Made by a program: the position numbers and the translations under genes
Part shown: positions 1 through 8,710 of the stretch, piece after piece
Position numbering within the stretch: the stretch's first letter is position 1
Layout of the letters: each line of letters begins with the position of its first letter
Origin: Nemertoderma westbladi
Taxonomy: Eukaryota; Xenacoelomorpha; Nemertodermatida; Nemertodermatidae
Assembly: GCA_032718475.1 (NCBI GenBank)
Contig: JAUCBJ010000582.1
Coordinates: 1 to 47,915 of the forward strand
Length of the DNA: 47,915 nucleotides
Direction: 5' to 3'
The notes under the pieces: generated by a model
What the model saw: only the letters and a program-made list of their open reading frames with translations
Told to the model about the DNA's origin: nothing
The model's database searches: none

Positions 1-190
1 TAATCGCCACTAATCGGTATGCAGTTCTAGTTCCAGTTCTTTCCGCAAAAGGGCGAAATGTATGAAAGTGAAAACCTTTTCCCATTTCCGTCATTTTTAA
101 TTAGAATTAAAATTAATTTGAATCTTGGCATTGTTTGTACTATTAATTGTATATACTAAAGCTTATCTTATTTCGTTTTGTTATAATCGT

Positions 191-232
191 ACGGTGGCCC
201 AGAACGGCCAAGCAACTTTTTAAATGTAAAGT
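191..232 (+). repeat. Left terminal inverted repeat
   Basis: Starts ACGGTGGCCCAGAACGGCCA and continues into an AAGCAACTTTTTAAATG segment. The reverse complement of 2586-2627 matches it with few differences. Similarity continues into the neighbouring short repeats, so the true TIR may exceed 100 bp. Confidence 0.85.
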
Positions 233-240
233 GTTCTTTA

Positions 241-300
241 TAGTGTGAAAATGATCTTTTCAGTGTGAAAATGATCTTTTCAGTGTGAAAATGATCTTTT
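241..300 (+). repeat. 20-bp tandem repeat, three units
   Basis: The unit AGTGTGAAAATGATCTTTTC occurs three times in succession just inside the left TIR. A related inverted copy lies at about 2530-2570 by the right end, so this repeat is part of the mirrored terminus. Confidence 0.85.
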
Positions 301-302
301 CA

Positions 303-590
303 TTGTGAAAGTGTAAATCTGAAAGTGTGAAAGTGTAAATTTGAAAGTGAGAAAGTGTAAATTTGAAAGTGCGAAAGTGTAAATTTGAAAGTGTGAAAGT
401 GTAAATTTGAAAGTGCGAAAGTGTAAATTTGAAAGTGCGAAAGTGTAAATTTGAAAGTGCGAAAGTGTAAATTTGAAAGTGCGAAAGTGTAAATTTGAAA
501 GTGCGAAAGTGTAAATTTGAAAGTGCGAAAGTGTAAATTTGAAAGTGCGAAAGTGTAAATTTGAAAGTGCGAAAGTGTAAATTGGAACGA
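303..590 (+). repeat. 22-bp minisatellite, about 13 units
   Basis: The unit is GAAAGTGTAAATTTGAAAGTG plus one variable base (C, T or A). About 13 copies run head to tail with few substitutions. The same unit reappears in direct orientation at 1950-2160 and inverted at 2465-2545. The variable base makes sub-types that could be used to trace unit turnover. Confidence 0.95.
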
Positions 591-905
591 AAGCTTTAAT
601 ACCAACATATGGTGTAAATAAAATAAAATAAAATAAACATGCACATAAAGGTAGGTAGGCCTACTGTAAAATATGCAAGTTGTTATGTGACCATATAATA
701 CTGTATTGTATGACAGATAATGGAAAATGGGATACACATTATTTATAGGTTATTTGGGGATGGGGATATAATAAAATGAATATATAATATAATAAAAATA
801 GTAAAAATATATATAATATAATAAAATGTCGTTGCACGGTTGAAATATTGTACAATTCAATGTTTGATTATAGCGTGGCTGGGGGAAGTTTTAAAATAGA
901 TCGTG
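591..905. other. AT-rich spacer, no gene seen
   Basis: AT-rich DNA with runs of AAATA and TATAATA between the left minisatellite and the captured LINE fragment. I see no ORF, RNA or repeat structure here beyond simple A/T-rich sequence. Confidence 0.6.
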
Positions 906-1944
906 TAAAAATTAGAATAGATCATTTCACGGCGTACAGGAACAGTGAGCGTTTTACTGTTGTTAGTAGAGTCGGGACGCCAGTGCAACTGAGGCCGTGG
1001 TCCTTGTCCGTCGCCTGGTCGTCGCAGAGACGGCAGATGCATGTGGGGGTCGGCCGCCAACACCCCTTACTGCGGCAGAGCTTGTGGTGCGAGCCATTGG
1101 AGATGAATTGGGCTGCAGCGCGGCGCCTTTAGCCTGTGAGTTCGAGGAGGGAGAGCTCGCCGTTCTCTGCAGGGCAGTCGACCGCGTTTAGGATTGCCGT
1201 GGTGGAGGCGTATTTGCTCAGGAATGGTATTGGTTGTTCCGGTAGGACGGGGAGATTGGTGTCGACGTCGCGAGTAAGTAGACTGCTGAAGTGGGATGAC
1301 CAGTCCTCTGAGGCAACCTGTTGCGGTGCGGAGTGTTGGCGTTTTGCTTTCGTTATATTCCAGAAGACCGTGTGGTCGGCCTCGCATCGGTCAATGAGGT
1401 TCTGTTCTTTCTGAGCCTCGTATGAACCCTTCTTGGATCGAAGGAGCGATATATAGGTACGTTTCAGTTGGCAGTATTCCTCTCGGTTCGAGTCATTCGG
1501 ATGCACACGAACGCGTTGATGACTGGCCTTTACAGTACGTTGGAGCTCGTAACAGTCTTTTGTAAACCACGGTTTAGACGTTTTCTTCTGGCGAGGCGCT
1601 GCTGCGCCTCTCAACGCATCAGTAATGTAGTTGCAGGCACCGTCGATATCATGTTCTGCTAAATTGTTAAAGTCATTGATATTCATTGACAGTTTGTCTA
1701 CGAGAACATCAGTGTCAATGTCATTGATTCGTTGAGCGCGTTCGTTCCGTGGGGGCGAGGCAGATAGTGTTGCGATACAGGTTGAAACCCGTTGATGTTT
1801 GCAGTTTATTGTGGTTAGAACTGACACATCTGTAATATCTATTAAACTGGGGTCAATAAACGTAAGGTCAATGACACTGTGGCCATTCCAGCAAATATAG
1901 GTTGGTGTATCCGGGTCGGTTATACAGACTAGACCCAGCCCGGC
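906..1944 (-). pseudogene. Captured fragment of a non-LTR retrotransposon (endonuclease tail, linker, C-terminal Cys/His segment)
   Basis: From 1944 down to 1130 the minus strand is open. It encodes the end of an APE-type endonuclease (motif SVIDLTF near 1875) followed by the linker to reverse transcriptase, with the typical WFTKDCYELQ and FWNITKAKRQ patches. Translation resembles LINE proteins up to the start of the RT domain (GELSLLEL) and then breaks near 1130. From about 1120 to 915 another frame carries a Cys/His stretch (CRLC, then DHGLSC), as seen at the C-terminus of some LINE proteins. The RT core between them is absent. The fragment has no 5' or 3' LINE terminus and is bounded on both sides by the 22-bp repeats. 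I infer that it was picked up by the TIR element rather than retrotransposed into it. The clade is not assigned. Confidence 0.7.
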
Positions 1945-1947
1945 GAG

Positions 1948-2160
1948 TCCGAAAGTGTAAATTTGAAAGTGAGAAAGTGTAAATTTGAAAGTGCGAAAGT
2001 GTAAATTTGAAAGTGCGAAAGTGTAAATTTGAAAGTGCGAAAGTGTAAATTTGAAAGTGTGAAAGTGTAAATTTGAAAGTGCGAAAGTGTAGGCTAAATT
2101 TGAAAGTGTGAAAGTGTAAATTTGAAAGTGCGAAAGTGTAAATTTGAAAGTGTGAAAGTA
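1948..2160 (+). repeat. Second 22-bp minisatellite array
   Basis: About nine or ten copies of the same 22-bp unit as at 303-590, in the same orientation. One unit has an inserted GGCT near 2092. The array abuts the captured LINE fragment at 1945 and a unique GC-richer segment at 2161. Confidence 0.92.
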
Positions 2161-2317
2161 CATACATAACAGTACAGTCTGACAGTACCGTTATGCTAAA
2201 GAACGTTTCTGCTGCCACAGCTCTGACAGACTGACTGCACCACACAGTGCGCCCAGGGCGCAGGGCCAAAGGCGAGCAGACTACATGATGATATGACAAA
2301 GCAAACACTGATACCTG

Positions 2318-2400
2318 TATAAATACCAGCGCCAGTGGGGGGTAGCTGGAGCAGCTTAGTCCAGTACTGCAGCAGTCGATTTACCGAACAGCACAACAGT
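2318..2400 (+). promoter_or_regulatory. Candidate core promoter inside the TIR element
   Basis: TATAAATA at 2318-2325 is followed about 30-40 bp downstream by initiator-like pyrimidine/purine sequence (CTTAGTCCAGT, 2355-2365) and by repeated CAGTCAG motifs near 2397-2405. The segment 2161-2455 is GC-richer than its surroundings and is not made of the 22-bp repeat. It could drive outward transcription through the right TIR. The evidence is only motif spacing. Confidence 0.3.
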
Positions 2401-2461
2401 CAGTCAGGGCATGGTCGATCACTAGTCCAGCAGTCTAAATTTAAAAATCCCACCATGTTTC

Positions 2462-2545
2462 TAGCTTTCAAATTAACACTTTCGCACTTTCAAATTTACA
2501 CTTTCGCACTTTCTTCAAATTTACACTTTCACAATGAAAAGATCA
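2462..2545 (-). repeat. Inverted copies of the 22-bp repeat next to the right TIR
   Basis: About three 22-bp-type units on the opposite strand (CTTTCGCACTTTCAAATTTA on the plus strand). They mirror the left array and mark the inner part of the right inverted terminus. Confidence 0.85.
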
Positions 2546-2585
2546 TTTTCACACTGAAAAGAACACTTTAGCACTGAAAAGTACA

Positions 2586-2627
2586 CTTTCACATTTAAAA
2601 AGTTTCTTGGCCGTTCTGGGCCACCGT
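2586..2627 (-). repeat. Right terminal inverted repeat
   Basis: Plus-strand TTGGCCGTTCTGGGCCACCGT is the reverse complement of the left end. It is followed directly by the target duplication ATAATCGT at 2628-2635. Confidence 0.85.
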
Positions 2628-2849
2628 ATAATCGTAATCAATATATAAATTTATATCGCACCCTTTACGTAGTGGTCAAAGTCGCACGTTACACATAATC
2701 TTAAAATTAATAAAAACCAATCACTGTATGAACTGAATTAATAGAGTTAAAAACATAATTAAAAACACAACTGATGACATGAGTTCACTTGAGAAACGTG
2801 AGATTATAATTCATGTTAAAAAAATGTAATTATAGTCATTGGAATTCCA

Positions 2850-3295
2850 TTTTGAATAAATGAGTCTTTAATAGTTTCTTAAATATTTCTATCGAGGGAG
2901 ATAGGCGAATGTTGATGGGAAGTGAGTTCTGAGTTCCAAATTGTTGGTGCAGCTACCGCGAAAGAACCTTTACCATAGCTTGCAAGATTTAATTTAGGAA
3001 TGCTAAGAAGGGTCAGTTCAGCGGAACGTAGTTCACGTTAGGCCGATGTTGTGAATACATTAGGTCATTAGCGCAATCTTGAAATCGATCCGGCATAGAA
3101 TAGGTAGCCAATGCAATGTAGCTCTTTCAACACCACCAGTGTAATGTGGTCTCTTTCTCTTTTGCGTGTTCCTGTTAGCAGGCATGCGGCAGAATTCTGG
3201 ACTTGCTGCAACTTTTTAACTACCTTCCAAGGAAGACCATAATTTAACGCGTTGTTGTAATCTAGTTTGCTAGAGATCAGTGCGTGGATTAAAAC
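2850..3295 (-). pseudogene. LINE reverse transcriptase C-terminal fragment (LINE C)
   Basis: The minus strand from 3290 translates to the conserved post-catalytic region of CR1/Rex/Jockey-like LINE proteins: ALISSKLDYNNALNYGLP, then KLQQVQNSAACLLTGTRK and DHITLVVLKELH. After a frameshift near 3115 it continues to the usual end of such proteins, SFAVAAPTIWNS at about 2960-2925, followed by a degenerate LKTHLF-like tail near 2865. No catalytic FADD box is present, so this is only the 3' end of an old copy with several frameshifts and stops. It is a different family from LINE A and LINE B elsewhere in the window. Confidence 0.8.
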
Positions 3296-3556
3296 TTATT
3301 ATCCGTTCAAGCTGCAACTTGGTAGATATACGTAATAGACCATCCCTAGGATGAGTCTTTGTGGGGACACTAATCGTTAGTTCTCCAGTCTACCGCTAGT
3401 GGGCTGTCAATATACAGATGGACTGGAAAATCTAACCGAATTTAATCTACCCTTTACCGTTAAAGTGCTTAAACTCCTATGCTACGGCCAATGGAAGCTA
3501 ATGTATCATACTTATATGTAAAAAAGGAATATCACTCATTAGGTACTCAATAAGTC

Positions 3557-3834
3557 GCCCATGTGAAGAAGACCAGGATTTCACTTTTCGGTCGACTTTT
3601 TATTGGAATTTTATATAAAGATTTGTCATTTTTTTAATTTATCTTTATTAAGTGTTTTATAGCGCTTTATTTCTGTCTTATAACCTGTACATATACTAAT
3701 TCGTTTATTGTTTTGGTTAGATTCAGCCCTTCTGTAACCTGCGTTTTTGGTGAAAACCTAGTATTCTTCACATGGGGGTAACTGCAAAGTGAAATATAAC
3801 AGCAGAAAGTCTGATATTCTTCACATGGGCCCAC
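3557..3834. mobile_element. Candidate MITE
   Basis: GCCCATGTGAAGAA at 3557-3570 is mirrored as TTCTTCACATGGGC at 3819-3832. A second inverted copy, TTCTTCACATGGG, lies at 3766-3778, so the right end appears duplicated. The interior is AT-rich and non-coding. AAGTC occurs just outside both ends but not in strict register, so the duplication is unproved. Confidence 0.4.
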
Positions 3835-3864
3835 TAAGTCACATCTTGTGCAGTTGTTAAATCC

Positions 3865-3930
3865 GTTGCCTTCAATTCACATGTATCCGGGAGGTCGTGG
3901 GTCCTGCACTACTGGGGCGCTTTTCATCCT
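3865..3930 (+). repeat. Possible degraded tRNA-related SINE
   Basis: The stretch ending GGGAGGTCGTGGGTCCTGCA followed by ACTACTGGGGCGC resembles the B-box half of tRNA-derived SINEs, but no A box is preserved and the B box is incomplete. Weak call based on resemblance only. Confidence 0.2.
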
Positions 3931-4082
3931 TTTTCTGCTGTGCCCATCAAAAGTTATAATAATATATTATGTCATGTTTAAATTATATAATAAATAAATA
4001 TATGCTACTATGAAAAATGTTCTACACCAGTTTAAGTCAGATATGCAGTAGACATCTAAGATTATGTAGCCTATACCACGAC

Positions 4083-4248
4083 CTTGGACCTGAGTATATC
4101 GTCTATCCGCTTATCCCGTATCTTCATCTGTTGGTGCTGGTAGACCTTGAGCCACTCCTTGGGGTCATCCTCCATGTCGTCTATCTTATAGACCTCGTCT
4201 CGTGGCTTCGGGACTCGATGGGCCACCGCTGCCCGTCTCGTCAGTCTC
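4083..4248 (-). CDS. Exon-like fragment of an unidentified protein
   Basis: A 166-bp stretch on the minus strand is open and strongly charged. It contains the patches LTRRAAVAHRVPKPRDE, DDMEDDPKEWLKVYQ and KIRDKRIDDILRSK. It begins right after a good acceptor (TTCCACTGCAG) and ends at AAG before a donor-like GTCGTGG. Composition is GC-richer than the flanks and looks like constrained protein. The acidic/basic alternation suggests a helical segment. I do not recognise the family. It abuts a LINE A fragment at about 4287, so it may be a host exon, or host sequence displaced or captured next to a retroelement. The frame stays open upstream to 4307, so the exon start is an inference. Confidence 0.35.
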
Positions 4249-4286
4249 CTGCAGTGGAACACTATGTCCTCAACACCAGGCCGCCT

Positions 4287-5251
4287 GAGCCCAGCATGGA
4301 CTCCCATAGAGGAGTACTGGAACTACGGCTGCTCTAAATAATCGGACCTTAAGTTTCCGACTAATTCTCGGTGACTTCCAAATCCTGGAAAGCCTATTCA
4401 AGGCTGCCCATGCCTTTCCCTTACGTATTCGAAGGTCCTCACCTGACTTCCGGATCCATGATCCCAGGTAACAGAAGTCATCCACATGTTCAAGCATACC
4501 ATCTTTTGAGCTTATGCTCATCCGATCAGAGACTTGCTGAGGACTTTCAAAGTTAACTGTCAAAATTTTGGTCTTTCTGGAGTTAATAAAAAGACCAACA
4601 CTAGAAGCAGCATGTTCTAATTAGCTGAGGAGCCGTTGGGCTCCCTCTAGTGATTCTGAGAGTACTCCTAAGTCATCAGCAAAGTCTGGATCAGTTAGGT
4701 ACTTGGCAGGATTTCCTCGACTTCTGGAGCCAGTATGTGGAGTTATCATCACCCCATCATCATTATGATGATCTAAGGACATGCGTAGAACATAGTCAAC
4801 AACAATTATGAACAGGAATGGTGCAAGTGTGTCTCCCTGGAGGAAGCCCCATTACACTTCAAATGGTTCTGTGTCACCGTCAACAGTAGACACAAATGTT
4901 GTCGAACCATCGTATACTGATCTGATTGCTGCAATAATTTCATCAGGAATCCCATATAATGAAAGTATGCTGAACATACGTGAACGAGAGACTGAATCAA
5001 AGGCCTTGAAGAAGTCAACAATGAGTCTCTCAATGGGATCCCTGATGCGATTTAATAGAATTCTATTGTATAGCTTTGCAGCAATCGAGATCAATGAGAT
5101 TCCCCGAAAAGAACCATAGAGAAAGCACCAACCTATTTGTTTTCATTTCTTGTGGGACTCTTGTTGTTCGGTACATGTCTACTATGATGGGATAGATGAG
5201 CTTTAAAACGCCCCATAACACTTCAAATGGTTCTGTGTCACCGTCTGTAGT
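4287..5251 (-). pseudogene. LINE A fragment, RT domain to C-terminal domain, rearranged
   Basis: Minus-strand translation gives the part of LINE A after the RT catalytic site: FCYLGSWIRKSGED, WAALNRLSRIWKSPR and LFRAAVVPVLLYGSPCW (4563-4290). Upstream, RT pieces lie at 4850-5100 (GIPDEIIAAIRSVYDGSTTF, DFFKAFDSVSRSRMF). A deletion near 5020 joins the segment DSVSR...VDFFKAF directly to RDPIERL, removing the fingers region present in other copies. Frames shift several times. A short extra piece at 5211-5251 repeats the GDTEPFEV region. The element is dead. The order of pieces follows LINE A, so this is one internally deleted copy or two overlapping ones. Confidence 0.85.
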
Positions 5252-5565
5252 ATAATTTATTGTAGAACTGAGAAAGCAATGTGTAGGTACATACAGTAGT
5301 ACTATTACTATAGAAGTTTATCACTAATTCATTTGTGATCGTGCCAATGGCAATATTAATTAATCTCGGTGTGTTTTGGTCATAATTGCACTAGTAACTA
5401 AACATATGTTTCGCCCCAAGACGTATAATCTCATTCTGTATAATTACAGTATACATACATAATATATGAAGTTGGTTTGTAATTGATTTGAACTAAAACT
5501 AATTTTAATTGTACGTGTTGTTTAATAGTAAATAATGAAGGAATTTAAATTGTTATAAATTCTAC
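5252..5565. other. AT-rich spacer, no feature seen
   Basis: No ORF longer than a few tens of codons, no structured repeat and no RNA motif were recognised between two LINE A fragments. Confidence 0.5.
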
Positions 5566-5599
5566 GTTCAATTTTCAATATCATAGTCACGGAGAATCC

Positions 5600-5945
5600 T
5601 CACAGGAATCACCACACCGTCAACAGTAGACATAAATATTGTCGAACCATCGTATACTGATCTGATTGCTACAATAATTTCATCAGGAATCCCATATAAT
5701 GAAAGTATGCTGAACATACGTGAGCGGGAGACTGAATCAAAGGCCTTGAAGAAGTCAACAAAGATAACAGCCAGATGCCTGTCTTTCTTTTTTGATAACT
5801 CTTCAATTATCCTTCTAAGTGCCAAAACGGGCTCGGTCCCACGACCTTTACGGAACCCATTCTGATTTCCACGGAGCAGTCTCTCAATGGGATCCCTGAT
5901 GCGATTTAATAGAATTCTATTGTATAGCTTTGCAGCAAAGCTTAG
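5600..5945 (-). pseudogene. LINE A fragment, RT fingers and palm
   Basis: Minus-strand coding from 5945 gives the RT N-terminal half: LYNRILLNRIRDPIERLLRG, NQNGFRKGRGTEPVLALRR, then HLAVIFVDFFKAFDSVSRSR with the first catalytic Asp (FVD..KAFD, motif A), then GIPDEIIVAIRSVYDGSTIF. This region keeps the loop missing from the copy at 4850-5100. Below about 5605 the similarity ends, and it never reaches the FADD motif. The upper end joins a piece of the LINE A 3' terminus at about 5946, so its 5' neighbour is not the natural one. Confidence 0.85.
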
Positions 5946-6640
5946 CAACCTTTGCTGCATTGCAGCTGCATTATATATATATTACATATATATCAAGAGT
6001 GCTGTGCCGTCTTGGTGACAAAATTTCGCCGCCACAACTCCCTATCACTCATGACATTTGCTAGATCATCCGCATCTTCAAGGCCAGTAGTGTCCTTTAA
6101 GATGCGTCTTAAGAAAGTCATGCGTTGTCCACCATGCTTTTTCACTCCATGAGGCTGCCAAAGCACAAGATTATGCACCAGAGAGTGTGTCATCGAGAGA
6201 TTTGGTATCCTCTGCAGTCATAGTCCAACTTGGACTTCCATAAAAGTACTGGTACTACTGCTGCCATAAATAATCGAACCTTAAGGTTCCGTTTTATTCT
6301 ATGGGACTTCCAAATCCTTGTCGGACTGGACTATTTAACGCTGCCCATGCCTTCCCCTTACGTATCCGTAGGTTTTCACCTGACTTTCTGATCCATGATC
6401 CCAATTATCAGAAGTCATCCACGTGCTCAAGCCAGCCGTCCTTAGAGCGTTATGCCCTTCCGATCAGACATTTATAAAGGGCTGTCTACTGTAGGTTGAC
6501 TGTCATGATTTTGGTCTTCTTTGAATTTACAAAAAGATCAACACTAAAGCAACCTGCTCCAATGAGCAGAGGAACATTTGGGCTCCCTCTAGTGATTCTG
6601 ACAGTACCCCTATGTTTGCTGCGCAGCCCAGGTCAGGTCA
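5946..6640 (-). pseudogene. LINE A subfamily 2, C-terminal half and 3' end
   Basis: From 6640 down the minus strand carries a diverged LINE A C-terminal half (the AEDTKSLD patch near 6190-6215 and the SGE..RIRKGKAW equivalent near 6340). It then jumps, missing the FAGHC region, to HNLVLWQPHGVKKHGGQ and LKDTTGLEDADDLANVMSD (6180-6030), and ends just before the CTGCAATGCAGC 3' terminus near 5960. It is broken by deletions and stops. The copy at 46942-47690 shares many of its differences from the main group, so I call both a second subfamily. Confidence 0.8.
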
Positions 6641-6644
6641 GGTA

Positions 6645-7094
6645 TTCTATGTCATTGATCAAGAAAACTTGCCACCTCCATGCAGCATAAAGGAGGTGCC
6701 ATCTGTAGCTGCATAGACCCTCTTACTAGGGCAAATCTGGTCCTGTAACTAGGACCCCCTTCGTTCTGGGATAAGGACGCCCTTGGTCCTGGATTAAGGA
6801 CCCATATACTTGGCTGCAGGGGTATATGGTCTGGCCAGGCAGATGGTGATCTACCAATGGCTGGTCAGGAGTAGAGTGTTCTCATGTCCACTCTGAGTAC
6901 ACTTCACTGCAACCTGCACCTGGCAGCAGGGGTACAGGGCATGACCCAGCAGATGAGCTGCACAGCCAATGGTGGGTCATGTGCGCCAGAGTAGATATGG
7001 GTGATGGGCCTCATATCTGACTCCACTGCGAGAGTGTGGTATTTGCCCCGATAAAACGGCTGACTCGGCAAAAAAGCACCCCCCAACCCCCACA
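6645..7094 (+). other. Probable LINE A 5' untranslated region
   Basis: GC-richer, repeat-like sequence without a long ORF runs directly into the ORF start at 7095. It contains duplicated short blocks (CTGGCAGCAGGGGTACAGGG near 6918 resembles CTTGGCTGCAGGGGTATATGG near 6812). Its position immediately upstream of the endonuclease ORF suggests the LINE leader. No second LINE A copy with this region is in the window for comparison. Confidence 0.45.
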
Positions 7095-8710
7095 ATGGAT
7101 TACATTAGTAATGCGGAGGTCCGGCCACTTGAGGCCAGTGGAATGACCGGACAAAATCGGCCTCACAGGCGTCAGTTATCTCCTGACCGGCTGTCTGTTT
7201 TACCCCCTACTGGAGAGAGAGCGGCAAACAATTCTTTGAGTCCCTTTCCTGATGACCTTTCTGGCCCAAACCCTGGGTTACCAGGGAGGCCAGATTGTGA
7301 GGGGGAGAGGATTTCTGGAGTTAGAGGCTACACTCATGATCCACCCCGACCAACAAAGCCATTGATGAATCTGAGGCAAGTCACTAGACTAGCCTCAGTA
7401 AACACCCTAACACTCGGGTCCCCAATGCGAAAAGGTGAGCTGACTGCCTTGGCAGATATGCTTTCTCTTAGTGCAGTGGGTGTTCAAGAGCACCGAATGC
7501 AGACTGGACAGACTGATGAGGTTCTTATTAAGGACATGGGGGCGGTTGGCGACTCGCCCTCGCGTCAGCGGATGACAGTGGCAATGGTGGAATTGGTCTA
7601 TTGATGAATCCAACTGCACATGCAGCATTGGACAAAATAGACCAAATCTCTAACCGCATCATCCGTTGTCACTTCTCATGTTCTGGAAGACTGGCTAAGA
7701 AGTTTCCTAAGGTGGTTCTGATTGTGTGCTATTCTCCAACTAGTGTTGCCCCTGTAGAGGAGGTGGAAAATTTCTACCACAATCTACAAGCAGCTACTGA
7801 TGGAGTGGATCAGCATGCATTCTTAACATTCCTCGGGAGACTTTAATGCAAGTCTGCGTCAATCACCTACATCGCCCTGGGTCTATAGCAATAGTGTTAA
7901 CCGAAATTCCGTCCTTCTTCAGGATTTTATCTCTGGAAATGGATTGTTTTCGGATGGAACCCAGTTCAAGAAGCGAACTGGAAAGCTATGGACTCATAGT
8001 GGACCCAGTGGTCACAAGTCCCAGATAGACTATATCCTGTTTCGTAGGAAATACAGGAGCTCTATACAAGACTGTAATGCATTTACACTTCGACCCTTCT
8101 CCAGTGATCAACGCCTTATTGTGGCCAAGGTAAGACTTAGTCTGCGTGCTAGCAGAACAACGAAATCTGCCTTGCCACGGCATTACTGGTCCTTTCTGTT
8201 ACAACAGCCAAGTGTGAGATCCAGCTTCACACTATAGCTGAGCAACAGGTATGAGGTTCTTGCCTCGCAGATCACTGTGAGAGCTATACTGCCTTCACAG
8301 AGACAGTTAAGTTAGCAGCTGCAGAAACAGTTCCTGTATACCCTCGAAACAGGAAACGGGCCCCCTGGACTGACAACAAAATTCAGAAGTGCCGAAATGA
8401 CATCTACAAGGCGCAGAAAGAGTCCCGACTCAAACAGACTACAGCGGCCTAGAATGCAGTTAAGGCTGCATCGAGGTCCCTGAACAGGCAGTACTCTGTT
8501 AATTTACAGGAGGGTTGATGCCATCAATGATGCTGACGACAGCAGGCAATCATCCCAGGCATGGAGATTGATCAACTTGCTTACTGGTCGAAAAAGCCAA
8601 CCAACCACCAAGGTTAAGGCTGAATCACCAGCCGATCGCCTCAATGGTTGGAAGGCCCACTTTGAAAAGCTCCTCAATAATGATAGGGTATTGCCTGATA
8701 ACTTCATCAT
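7095..8710 (+). pseudogene. LINE A 5' half: APE endonuclease and linker, frameshifted
   Basis: The likely start is ATG at 7095 (MDYISNAEVRPLEAS), after a proline-rich N-terminal segment. Endonuclease motifs follow in order across three frames: LASVNTLTL (Asn motif), SAVGVQEHRM (catalytic Glu, about 7475-7500), VVLIVCYSPTS, a GDFNA motif broken by a frameshift at about 7833-7850, then GHKSQIDYIL and SDQRLIVAKVRL (about 8015-8140), the Asp and Asp/His motifs of APE-like nucleases. The linker runs through WRLINLLTGRKSQPTTK to about 8700 and is cut off before the RT domain. Beyond that point the opposite strand encodes a transposase. At least four frame changes make it non-functional. It faces away from the minus-strand LINE A pieces at 5946-6640. 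Confidence 0.8.

Larger units (their letters stand above)
182..2636. mobile_element. Non-autonomous TIR transposon (Mutator-like or foldback-like) carrying a LINE fragment
   Basis: Imperfect terminal inverted repeats begin ACGGTGGCCCAGAACGGCCA at 191 and are mirrored at 2575-2627. The flanks carry the direct duplication ATAATCGT (183-190 and 2628-2635). Because the ends are partly palindromic, it can also be read as 10 bp, TATAATCGTA (182-191 and 2627-2636). Inside the TIRs are 20-bp and 22-bp tandem repeats, then a minus-strand LINE fragment, a second 22-bp array and a unique segment with a TATA box. No transposase is encoded. An 8-10 bp duplication and long repeat-laden TIRs fit Mutator-like or foldback elements; hAT or P superfamilies cannot be excluded. 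The element is complete and its duplication is unmutated, so it is fairly young. Confidence 0.8.

Noticed and set aside
300-737. Open frame over the 22-bp repeats (and similar ones at 1868-2308)
   Set aside because: Three 22-bp units make a 66-bp frame without stops; the peptide is a pure repeat product and runs into AT-rich DNA.
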